Shown one piece after another: positions 17,344 through 24,792 of a DNA stretch of 33,970 bases. A program made the position numbers and the translations under genes. Within the stretch, counting starts at the first letter, position 1, and each line of letters begins with the position of its first letter. The notes beneath the pieces were generated by a model, which saw nothing but the letters and a program-made list of their open reading frames with translations, had not been told where the DNA came from and searched no databases. This stretch comes from Verrucomicrobiota bacterium (GTDB lineage Bacteria; Verrucomicrobiota; Verrucomicrobiia; Limisphaerales; J093). Location of the stretch: the NCBI GenBank assembly GCA_012517065.1, contig JAAYVR010000149.1, positions 1-33,970 on the forward strand, given 5' to 3'.

Positions 17344-18861
17344 ATGAAGACGACCATCAAGACAGGGCCAAGCGCAGCCACACTTCGATTCGGGCGGCTT
17401 CTGCCATGGCCGCATGAGTCCACCAAAATGACGGCATGGGTTGTGTCCATGCTCCTGATTGGATACGGTTCAACCCGCGCCAGCGAACAAATCGGTGACA
17501 GCACCCAATTCTATATCCCCAGCAACCCGAACTATACAATCGTCGATTCCGTCAGAGATTCGCTGAGGTTCACGCTATATCACACGCTCAAACCCGACGA
17601 CCGCGGTCATTTGGTCTCGATCTCGAGTTTTGTCGATCCGGAAGCAAACGTGATGGGTTGGCACGACTTCGGAAACCTTGAAGGCCCGGGCTGGGCGGCA
17701 AACGCCGTCGGCGGCGCATGGGAAATCTACCGCTGGGGCAAATTCCTAAACAGGCCGGATTGGCAAACAAAAGCACTGCAGATTCTGGATCATGTTTTGG
17801 ACTGCGGTTTCCTTGACGAGCAAACCGGCATGATCCGCGGATACAGGGAAACCACAACCGGCAAGTTCTGCCTGAATTACAAGCACAACTCCGATTGGTT
17901 CTGTCCGGGGTCAATGGCCAAAATCGCTTATCAACTCCTGATCTTCGCCGATGACCTGCCCCAAAACGACCCGCGCCGCGCCCGAATGCGAAACATGTGC
18001 GTCCGCGCTGCGGCGTGGATTGACAAAAACGTCGAACCCGTCCCCAACGGTTGGTTCCCCCGCCGCACAACGCCCGACGGCAAAGTCTGGCGCATGTCGC
18101 CAGACGGCGGACAAGACAGGTTTTGGCAGAGTTCCGCCGATGGCCTTTTCATACTGCAGCTCGATGCCGCCCTCACCGACCGTAAGCTGGCTGATTACCG
18201 CGCATCTGTCCGCCAGAAAGCCGATGTCTTCATCCGCGAAGGTGGCATCTTCGGCAGCATAAATCACGATACTTACGACCCACACGAGAACGTGGCTTAT
18301 TCGGTGGCTTTCCGCACCTTGTTACTCGCCTCACGCGTTCTCAAAGATGAAAAAATAAGGCGGTTCGCTTACGACAAGTGTCTCGCCGGTCTCGACCAGT
18401 TCAAGATGTGCGAGGACAGAAACGGCGTTGCCACCAAGGGGCTCTTGTACATGGAGAAATCATGGGACACTGCCTACCTCTGGGAGAACGCAGAAGCAGC
18501 TCTTGCACTGTTCGAAGCCGCGGCCGATGTGAAACGCCAGAATGCTAATCGAGCCAGACAGTTTGAGTTGGACGGCCTGACGATCCTGCGCGCCATTGCA
18601 AAACACCACTACGGCCCGTACGGTTTCCTGACCGAAGGCGTTGATTGGAACGATCACGTGGGTCAGCAACATCACATCAATCAGGCCAAGTACGGCGCCA
18701 TCCGTTACACCGAGCCGTTCCTAAACAACCAGCATATCGCGGAACCAACACTCTTTTACCTTGAACGTCTCGCGCGCAAGCAGACACTCGCCGCCGCCAC
18801 CCTGTGGCTCGACGCCGAGAGCAACATCATTTCCACCTCTGCACCCGGAAATTCGCGCTGA
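17344..18861 (+). CDS. Secreted alpha/alpha-barrel (six-hairpin glycosidase-like) protein
   Basis: About 505 aa. The start is uncertain: the frame opens at TTG 17308, with ATGs at 17332, 17344 and 17428. A signal-like segment MTAWVVSMLLIGYGSTRAS ends near residue 48. The mature part has repeated helix pairs with aromatic-rich turns (GWAANAVGGAWEIYRWGKFLNRPDW, HNSDWFCPGSMAKIAYQLL, DRFWQSSADGLFILQLDAAL, ENVAYSVAFRTLLLASRVL, WENAEAALALFEAA), resembling six-hairpin glycosidase folds such as GH88/GH105. No catalytic Asp pair can be assigned with confidence, and the family is not recognised. Its place next to GH127 and the sialidase-like gene supports a glycan-degrading role (inference). Its stop codon touches the intron-like remnant. 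Confidence 0.65.
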   Translation: MKTTIKTGPSAATLRFGRLLPWPHESTKMTAWVVSMLLIGYGSTRASEQIGDSTQFYIPSNPNYTIVDSVRDSLRFTLYHTLKPDDRGHLVSISSFVDPEANVMGWHDFGNLEGPGWAANAVGGAWEIYRWGKFLNRPDWQTKALQILDHVLDCGFLDEQTGMIRGYRETTTGKFCLNYKHNSDWFCPGSMAKIAYQLLIFADDLPQNDPRRARMRNMCVRAAAWIDKNVEPVPNGWFPRRTTPDGKVWRMSPDGGQDRFWQSSADGLFILQLDAALTDRKLADYRASVRQKADVFIREGGIFGSINHDTYDPHENVAYSVAFRTLLLASRVLKDEKIRRFAYDKCLAGLDQFKMCEDRNGVATKGLLYMEKSWDTAYLWENAEAALALFEAAADVKRQNANRARQFELDGLTILRAIAKHHYGPYGFLTEGVDWNDHVGQQHHINQAKYGAIRYTEPFLNNQHIAEPTLFYLERLARKQTLAAATLWLDAESNIISTSAPGNSR

Positions 18862-18968
18862 CTTGATCCGGGTAGAGCCGGTGGTCTCCCACCGACTCCC
18901 ACTGGCCTCCTCACAGACCCGTGCGAGCGGTTTTCCCCTGCCTGCCGGCAGGCAGGCGCACACGGTTC
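18862..18968 (-). ncRNA. Remnant resembling group II intron domains V and VI
   Basis: Read on the minus strand, 18968 to 18916 begins GAACCGTGTGCG and ends GGAAAACCGCTCGCACGGGTC. This fits the group II intron domain V pattern (GAGCCGTGTGCG, GAAA tetraloop, CGCACGCACGGTTC) apart from a 20-nt insertion. Then follow CTGTGAGGAGGCC and a 10-bp stem, GAGTCGGTGG-GAGA-CCACCGGCTC (18898 to 18875), and CTACCC, as in domain VI. The catalytic AGC triad appears as AAC, so it is probably dead. No intron-encoded reverse transcriptase is present. The remnant ends directly at the stop codon of the preceding gene. Confidence 0.5.
18937..18956. repeat. 20-nt perfect palindrome inserted in the intron remnant
   Basis: The arms CCTGCCTGCC and GGCAGGCAGG abut with no spacer. 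Removing the palindrome restores a domain V of about 33-34 nt, the normal size, so it looks like a later insertion into the tip of the domain V stem rather than part of it. Confidence 0.8.
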
Positions 18969-19284
18969 TTCCATTTACGGCTTCGTGCTGCCATTGCTGA
19001 CAACTACGCAAAACTCGCTTCCGGCTGGTGGTTAGCCTTTGCCGGGTGGGATTGGTTACCCACAGAGTTCCGTTAGAGAGTTTTGTGCCTTTTGAGCACG
19101 CCCCTCTCACTGGGCTTTTCATGACGCGATATGGGGACAGGCTCAAAGTTCATTGACTTGTTTGCCCGAGTTTGATTGATTACAGGTTGAAGGGCCCCAA
19201 AGGGAGCGCCAACAACGCTTCAGTGCCAGGCCATTTGGAGGGTGTGGTTTATTGAGGTTGGCGCTGAATGGTATAGTAAGTGAC
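18969..19284. other. Non-coding stretch before the EVE-nuclease gene
   Basis: These 316 nt show no credible gene. At 19128-19151, on the minus strand, lies GAACTTTGAGCCTGTCCCCA followed by TATCGC, a variant of the window's REP-like core with GTCCCC in place of GGCACC. The rest may be more of the decayed intron or the leader of the EVE-nuclease gene; no promoter could be fixed. Confidence 0.5.
19128..19151 (-). repeat. Variant REP-like element (TGTCCCC type)
   Basis: The minus-strand sequence ACTTTGAGCCTGTCCCCATA keeps the ACTTTGAGCCTG left part and the ATAT right part of the dispersed repeat, but has TCCCC instead of GCACC. It is the only copy on the minus strand. Confidence 0.5.
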
Positions 19285-20391
19285 ATGACAAAGCGGAATT
19301 ATTGGCTGGACCTATTCAGCGGCGTCACGTGGGCGGAATTCAAAGCCGCCGGGGCAAAAGTTTCGGGATTCCGCGAGTCTCGATGGAGCACTGTCCAGAA
19401 AATCAAGCCGGGCGACTACTTACTCTGCTATATGACCGGAATTTCCCGGTTCGTCGGGATACTCGAGGTGACGGACCACGCATACAGGGACAAAACGCCG
19501 ATCTGGAAGGATGAGGATTTCCCTTGTCGGTTAAGAGTAAAGATGGTCGCCGAACTTACGCCAGACACTGCCGTTCCAGTCTTGGAACTCCGGGACAAAC
19601 TGTCCTTCTTCCAGAACCTGACCAGCCCCCACGCGTGGACGGGGCACTTCCGCGCATCTCCGGTCAAGTGGGACACGGCTGACGGCGAGGCTGTCGTCGA
19701 AGCGATCCTCGAAGCAAAAGAGAATCCAACAGTACGTCCAGTCGACGAACGCAAACTCCAGTACAGACCCAAAGCGCTGAAGGCGAAGATCGGTTCTGTG
19801 ACCGTGCCGGAAAGCGAGGAAGATGAACTGTTCAAGGAGGAACCCGAGGGAAAGAAACCAAGAGAACACACTGAGATTCAGTGGTATCTCCTGAAGCTAG
19901 GATCCGACATGGGATTTGACCTGTGGGTAGCCAGAAACGACCGGAACAAGTCTTGGGATTCCAAGAAGTTCGCAGACTTTCCAAACCTGAAATCGGAACT
20001 GCCACTGCAGTTTGATGACGCGACCAATCGCACTATCGAACTCATAGACGTCCTTTGGCTCAAGGGAAACGCAATCGTCGCAGCCTTCGAAGTCGAAAGT
20101 ACGACGTCGATATACTCTGGCCTGCTGCGAATGTCCGACCTTGTGTCCATGCAACCAAATCTAACCATTCCGCTTTACTTGGTCGCACCGGACGACAAAC
20201 GCGACAAGGTCATCACTGAAGTTAATCGACCGACGTTTTCCAGGTTGTCCCCACCGCTGTCAGAAATCTGCCGATTCATTTCCTTCAGCACACTCAAAGA
20301 GCAGATCAAGGCAGTCGGGCACATGCTTAGATTCATCAAACCAGAATTCCTTGAGGAGATTTCAGAGTCTTGCGAAATAGAGGAGGTGTAA
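19285..20391 (+). CDS. EVE-domain/PD-(D/E)XK-like nuclease fusion, putative defence protein
   Basis: A 368-aa protein from ATG 19285 (the frame is open from TTG 19252). Residues 1-150 resemble an EVE/PUA-like domain (NYWLDLFSGVTWAEFKAAG... IKPGDYLLCYMTGISRFVGILEV), a fold that reads modified bases. A charged linker (about 160-195, ESEEDELFKEEPEGKKPRE) leads to a C-terminal domain with E197 (TEIQWYLLKLG), D255 (IELIDVLWLKG) and E269-x-E271 (AAFEVESTTSIYSG), which fits a PD-(D/E)XK core with the usual Lys replaced. The frame is intact, unlike the RhuM and HsdR genes downstream. A role as a modification-dependent restriction factor is inferred from the domains and location; it has not been shown. 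Confidence 0.75.
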   Translation: MTKRNYWLDLFSGVTWAEFKAAGAKVSGFRESRWSTVQKIKPGDYLLCYMTGISRFVGILEVTDHAYRDKTPIWKDEDFPCRLRVKMVAELTPDTAVPVLELRDKLSFFQNLTSPHAWTGHFRASPVKWDTADGEAVVEAILEAKENPTVRPVDERKLQYRPKALKAKIGSVTVPESEEDELFKEEPEGKKPREHTEIQWYLLKLGSDMGFDLWVARNDRNKSWDSKKFADFPNLKSELPLQFDDATNRTIELIDVLWLKGNAIVAAFEVESTTSIYSGLLRMSDLVSMQPNLTIPLYLVAPDDKRDKVITEVNRPTFSRLSPPLSEICRFISFSTLKEQIKAVGHMLRFIKPEFLEEISESCEIEEV

Positions 20392-20538
20392 ATACGTTTG
20401 AACCAGCGGCTGGCGTGTCCGGGCACCTGCATGCCGCAGACACCGGAGGAAGAGGAGCCTGAAAGCCCCGACGAGCAAGCCGCAAACGATGAACCAGAGG
20501 AGGCCAAAGACGAGGAGTCGCTCGATGCCGAAGCATAA
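20381..20538 (+). pseudogene. Acidic ORF fragment after EVE-nuclease gene
   Basis: A perfect AGGAGGTG (20381-20388) lies inside the end of the EVE-nuclease gene and is correctly spaced from a TTG at 20398. That TTG opens a 46-codon frame (ATG at 20431 also possible) ending at 20538. The last 35 residues are almost purely acidic (TPEEEEPESPDEQAANDEPE...), like the C-terminal tail of a larger protein. It overlaps the RhuM start at 20525 in another frame. I infer the 3' remnant of a gene, perhaps HsdM or HsdS, fused by deletion to its own start; a genuine small acidic protein is the alternative. Confidence 0.4.
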
Positions 20539-21213
20539 GTCATCTTCACGCAAGGAAATGCTCCGCGAACCGGCTGCCGCCTACGGCGGACTCGGCGGCG
20601 AGGTGGTTCTCTACCAGGCGCCGGACGGTACAGTAGAACTCGAGGTGCGGCTGGAGCAGGAGACGATTTGGCTGACTCAAAAGCAAATGGCCCTGCTCTT
20701 CGATACGGAACGGAGCGTGATCACCAAGCACTTGCGGAACATCTTTCAGAGCGGGGAACTGGACAGGGAGTCAGTATGTGCAATTTTTGCACATACTGCC
20801 GCAGATGGGAAAACCTATCAGACTCTGTACTACAGCCTTGATGCAATTATTTCCGTGGGCTACCGCGTCAACTCGAAGCGCGGCACGCAGTTCCGCATCT
20901 GGGCAACGCAGGTGCTGCGCGATCACATCCTCAAAGGCTACACCGTCAATGCGCGTCGGCTCGAAGAGCTGAAGCAGACGGCAACAAACGCATCGGCGCG
21001 GCGCTCTTCTTACGGTTCCTCGAGAAAAACGGCTTGCTCTATCGGTCAGACGGAACCCCGCGGATGTCCGAAGAGGCATTGGTTGCCCTAACGCTGCTCG
21101 TTGCAGAAAGCGCGTCCCGGGAAAAAGACACCATCGTTCGTTTGATAGCGTTTCTGCTGCAACGCCGCCCAGAAGATCTGGAGGAAAAACATGAAACCGA
21201 CCGACACCAGTGA
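20525..21213 (+). pseudogene. RhuM/Fic-family gene, internal deletion and frameshift
   Basis: From ATG 20525 the frame encodes the N-terminal RhuM domain (GGEVVLYQAPDGTVELEVRL, TIWLTQKQMALLFDTERSVI, VGYRVNSKRGTQFRIWATQV) up to about 20980. The reading then jumps to frame 1, where DGNKRIGAALFLRFLEKNGL to LLQRRPEDLEEKHE continues to TGA 21211-21213. DGNKR is the end of the Fic/Doc motif normally found far downstream, so the middle of the gene, including the Fic histidine, is missing. In the original frame translation ends at 21091 after a nonsense tail. The gene is commonly found within type I restriction operons, consistent with the HsdR remnant overlapping its end. Confidence 0.75.
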
Positions 21214-21609
21214 AGCCGGGCTGGAAACGCTAATCTGCCGGGCGCTGACCTCCGCATCCTGGACCAGCAGATCCGGGACACGGTCAAACAGTTCGCCCAA
21301 GTGAGCGTTACCATGGGGCACGCCGAGCATTCTGGCGACCTGCGGCGCTTCATCGAGAGCGGGAAGAAGATCGTTATCACGACGCTTCAGAAGTTCCCGT
21401 TCATCCTTGACGAAATCGGGAGCGAACATCGCGGCCGCCGTTTTGCGATAATCATCGACGAGGCGCATTCGAGTCAGGGCGGTCGCAGCACCGCAAAGAT
21501 GCATCAGGCGCTGGCGAATGCTGGAGCCAAACAGATGCGGCAGAATGTACGGACCAAACTGACAATGGAACAGGAACAGTTGATGGAAGCACTCAGGTTG
21601 CGGATTTGA
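21191..21609 (+). pseudogene. hsdR: Type I restriction subunit HsdR, two-part remnant
   Basis: ATG 21191 begins MKPTDTSEAGLETLICRALT, a typical HsdR N-terminus. After about 20 codons the homology jumps into another frame at about 21246, giving LRILDQQIRDTVKQFAQVSV, GHAEHSGDLRRFIESGKKIV, TTLQKFPFILDEIGSEHRGR and the Walker B/DEAH motif IIIDEAHSSQGG. The match stops after KMHQALANAGA, and a foreign or out-of-place tail runs to TGA 21609. The N-terminal nuclease domain, Walker A and the whole C-terminal half (about 80 percent of the gene) are lost. The start overlaps the RhuM remnant by 23 nt. No HsdM or HsdS is recognisable. Confidence 0.8.
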
Positions 21610-21747
21610 CCCATGGTTTTAGGGGATAGGGTTTGGGTTTGCAACCGACTGCGTATCAGCTACATCGCATGCTCGCCGAAATTAATTCGTAAATTCGGGT
21701 TCAGCTGCAAATTGCCGCCCGAAAAGTTCAATGAAGTCGTCGGTAAA

Positions 21748-24582
21748 CTAACCACCCTGCTTCCCGTTAACCTGAAATGAATATCGCCCCGGCCCAAGCC
21801 GCACCGGCAGACGGTCGCCGGATACAGGCAAAAGGCTAACCCCACTTGCAGTCGAAATCGGCCGGCCGCCTTCTCTGACCGATTCTGCCCTTGTGGTGGG
21901 GAGGAAGAGTGTTGCTTTCGTGTTCGGTGGGACCACAACCCGCAGCTCCAAGTCGCCGTCCGTGTTGCGGCGCCAGTCGCTCTCGATTGGACCGTAGGGC
22001 GACACAAACCTGCATTTTACCCACTCCAAAGGCGTCGTATTCCAAATGCCGGGACGAATGACGAAGTCTTTGTAACCCTGGCCGCCACTGCCCGGCCGGA
22101 TGCCCGCAAGCCCCTCGACAAACCACGTCCCGACATGAAGGTATGAACTGTGGCACAGCGACAGTTTGCCTTCCCAATCCTCCCAAAGTGTCGTTGCGCC
22201 ATTCCGCAGCATGTGAATCCAGCCGGGATAATCCTCCTTGGTCACCATCTCGTACATCAGGTCCGGGCGCCCTTGCTCGATCAGGCACTTCACAATGAAC
22301 GACCCGCCAGTAATTCCGCCCCAAAAATGGCCTTTGCGGTTGACCAGAATCTCCTTCTCGAGTCGGTCCAGAACTGCTGTCCGAACTTCCTCCGGCGGCA
22401 CACCGGTCAACAGGGCAATCGCCAGATACGCCTGGTACCCGTTGACATATGAGTGTTCCGCCGGCACATAGAACTCGCGATGAATCGCCGAACGCACTTC
22501 GGCAGCGCGGCGGCGGTATTTCTCGGCGAGATCAGTTTGTCCCAAAGCGGCTGCAATTCGCGATGCTGTCTCGAGGTTGTAAACCCAGTAACAATTGTTG
22601 AAAAACAAAGTCTCGCGCGTGTCGCCGTTCACGCCTTCCGCGCCCGGCCACAACCAGTCGCCGAGAAAATCCCACTCACCGCCCCAACGCCTCAGAAGGT
22701 TGTCCTTTGCCTTGGTTTCGAGGAACGCCAGCCATTTCTCGATGGTTGGGAGGCTTTCCTCGAGGATTCTGCGGTCGCCATACCGCCTGAAAATCTCCCA
22801 AGGCAACGTCACACAATACCCGCTCCATCCCGGTCCGCCGCCGCCCCAATAGGTCGGCGCAGTGTACGGCAGGTTGCCAGGCTCGATCTTTTTGCCAGAT
22901 CCAGCCTCGCCTTCTTTGCGGCCTATGCCCCATGCGGCTTCTTTGCCTTGCACGTCGCGCCAGTCCTCGGCCCATTTGGTGTAAAATGCGCCGAGAGCGA
23001 AGTGATCGAGCGCGGTCTCGGTTGTCGCATGTGCGTCGCCGCCATAACCCATCCGTTCGCGCTGTGGGCAGTCCACCACGTACCCGCCCAGACTGAGGTT
23101 TTCAAAGGTCCAAACGACGGCGTCATGAACCCGGTTGAGCCACGTGTTAGAACATTCAAACTGCGTGACCGGGGCGTAATCGGTCCTGATCAACCACGCC
23201 TTGAAATCCTCGAGCCTTGGTTTTTGGCGTAGTCCTTCGATCTGAATCCATCGCCCGACGCCATAGTTAAACCGGTTTTTGAACACGCCCTTGCCGGATT
23301 GGCCGACAACGTAGTAACTGTGCAGGCGATGGGTCATCGGCTGCTCTTTGCGCTCGGACCACTTGAACTCGATCACGTCACCGGGCTGGCCTTCAATCTT
23401 TGCCTCGACCCAGCCGGCAAAGTTCTTTCCGAAATCGACGCGATAGACGCCCGGCTGCGGTTCCTCCACTTTGACGGGCCGCAGTTCACAGACGGGCCGG
23501 TTCGGTTCAACCTTTTGCGCGGACAGGATCAGCTTGGGACTGAAGACGGCCACCGGTTGCCACGACGAATCGTCCAGCGTTACCTCGCACCAGTTTGGAA
23601 TCTCGCGACTGGCGTCGTATCGTTCGCCGCCGAAGTTGGTGAAATCCCAGACGCCAATCAGTGTGTTCGGGCTCGGATGCCATTTCCACTGATCGTCGGT
23701 GGTAATCCGAGTTGACCTTCCATTGCCGAATTCAATGTCGGCCTGTGCAAGCACAATGGGCGCAGCAGGTTTGTCTGACGTCTGGTAAGGAGGAAAAATG
23801 GACCATGAGGTGCCCAGCCAAAGCCCGATCACATTTGTTCCGCGCCGGAGCAACTCGGCAATGTCATAGGTCACATAGCGCGCGCGTTTTGTGTGATCCG
23901 TTGTGCATGGGGCGAGCACGCCATCACCCACACGCTTTCCGTTCACGTAAAGTTCATGGTATCCCACCGACGCCACATGAATGATTGCGCGTTTGGGGGC
24001 TGCATCAAGCACGAAGACCCGCCGCAACCATGGGTCAGGCATCGTGTTGTCCGGCGGCGGCCAACCTTGTTTTCGAACAAACGATTGCCCTGTGCCGATC
24101 CATTTTGCCGACCAGTCCGCAGGATCGAGTATGCCGGCCGTCCAACGCGCCGGTTTGCTCCATGGGCTGAGCGCGCCGCGTTCATCACGTACGCGGACTT
24201 TCCAGTGGCATTCCTGATTCGATCTGAGCGGGTTGCCTCCATAGACCACATGCTGCGAATCGTCGGACTCGACCATGCCCGAATCCCAAAGGTCTCCCTT
24301 GTCACGTCGCAGAATCTCAGGACTGCTGGCGACCAAAATCCTGTAACCCGTCTGGCGCTGGCCTCTGGCCGTCGGTTGTGTGGGGACCAAAACCCAGCTC
24401 AACCGAGGCTTGGCTACGTCAATCCCGATCGGATTCTCCAAGTACTCGCACTTCAGATTTGTCGGCGCAACCGATGCCGCGTTGGCCACTGCAAACAGAA
24501 CCGCAACTGTCACGGCCAACAGCGTGTGTACGGCCCGGCTTCGGCACGAATTCCCGGTGCGCAGACTTGACTTGCCTGACAA
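21748..24582 (-). CDS. Secreted alpha-L-rhamnosidase (GH78)
   Basis: A roughly 944-aa exported glycosidase removing terminal alpha-L-rhamnose from plant glycans or glycosides. Domain order fits bacterial GH78: an N-terminal fibronectin-like domain (PTNLKCEYLENPIGIDVAKPRLSW), a carbohydrate-binding/lectin-like domain (about 140-420), the alpha/alpha-barrel catalytic domain with CPQRERMGYGGDAHATTETAL and GGEWDFLGDWLWPGAEG, and a C-terminal beta domain. The frame is open to 24738 but has no ATG before the signal segment. I prefer TTG 24582, preceded by AGAGAG, giving MSGKSSLRTGNSCRSRAVHT and then the hydrophobic LLAVTVAVLFAVANA. It is downstream of the WD40 gene on the same strand, 210 nt away. 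Confidence 0.92.
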   Translation of the reverse strand: MSGKSSLRTGNSCRSRAVHTLLAVTVAVLFAVANAASVAPTNLKCEYLENPIGIDVAKPRLSWVLVPTQPTARGQRQTGYRILVASSPEILRRDKGDLWDSGMVESDDSQHVVYGGNPLRSNQECHWKVRVRDERGALSPWSKPARWTAGILDPADWSAKWIGTGQSFVRKQGWPPPDNTMPDPWLRRVFVLDAAPKRAIIHVASVGYHELYVNGKRVGDGVLAPCTTDHTKRARYVTYDIAELLRRGTNVIGLWLGTSWSIFPPYQTSDKPAAPIVLAQADIEFGNGRSTRITTDDQWKWHPSPNTLIGVWDFTNFGGERYDASREIPNWCEVTLDDSSWQPVAVFSPKLILSAQKVEPNRPVCELRPVKVEEPQPGVYRVDFGKNFAGWVEAKIEGQPGDVIEFKWSERKEQPMTHRLHSYYVVGQSGKGVFKNRFNYGVGRWIQIEGLRQKPRLEDFKAWLIRTDYAPVTQFECSNTWLNRVHDAVVWTFENLSLGGYVVDCPQRERMGYGGDAHATTETALDHFALGAFYTKWAEDWRDVQGKEAAWGIGRKEGEAGSGKKIEPGNLPYTAPTYWGGGGPGWSGYCVTLPWEIFRRYGDRRILEESLPTIEKWLAFLETKAKDNLLRRWGGEWDFLGDWLWPGAEGVNGDTRETLFFNNCYWVYNLETASRIAAALGQTDLAEKYRRRAAEVRSAIHREFYVPAEHSYVNGYQAYLAIALLTGVPPEEVRTAVLDRLEKEILVNRKGHFWGGITGGSFIVKCLIEQGRPDLMYEMVTKEDYPGWIHMLRNGATTLWEDWEGKLSLCHSSYLHVGTWFVEGLAGIRPGSGGQGYKDFVIRPGIWNTTPLEWVKCRFVSPYGPIESDWRRNTDGDLELRVVVPPNTKATLFLPTTRAESVREGGRPISTASGVSLLPVSGDRLPVRLGPGRYSFQVNGKQGG

Positions 24583-24792
24583 AGGAGAGCCGATCTCTCT
24601 GCACTGCGACTGTGCTGTTACGGCCGGCTTTATGGAGACGTTTGATTCCGGATTGGAACTGTTTTCCTCGCAATAGGTGGGTCTGTCCAAAAGACGGATA
24701 GGGCGCGCTGTTTTCACGCCGCAAGTCTGCCACACCAAAACCCGATTGAAAAGCTTGTGTGTATCCCGGGGGTGGCCGGTGAGATTGCCAAG

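Noticed and set aside
18721-19146. A 141-codon minus-strand frame across the intron-like remnant
   Set aside because: It runs antisense through the end of the upstream gene, the structured RNA-like hairpins and the palindrome; the composition is non-protein-like.
19221-19240. CAGTGCCAGGCCATT resembles an inverted REP core
   Set aside because: It matches only GTGCCAGGC, with no right-hand TAT or flanking similarity; too weak beside the clear variant at 19128.
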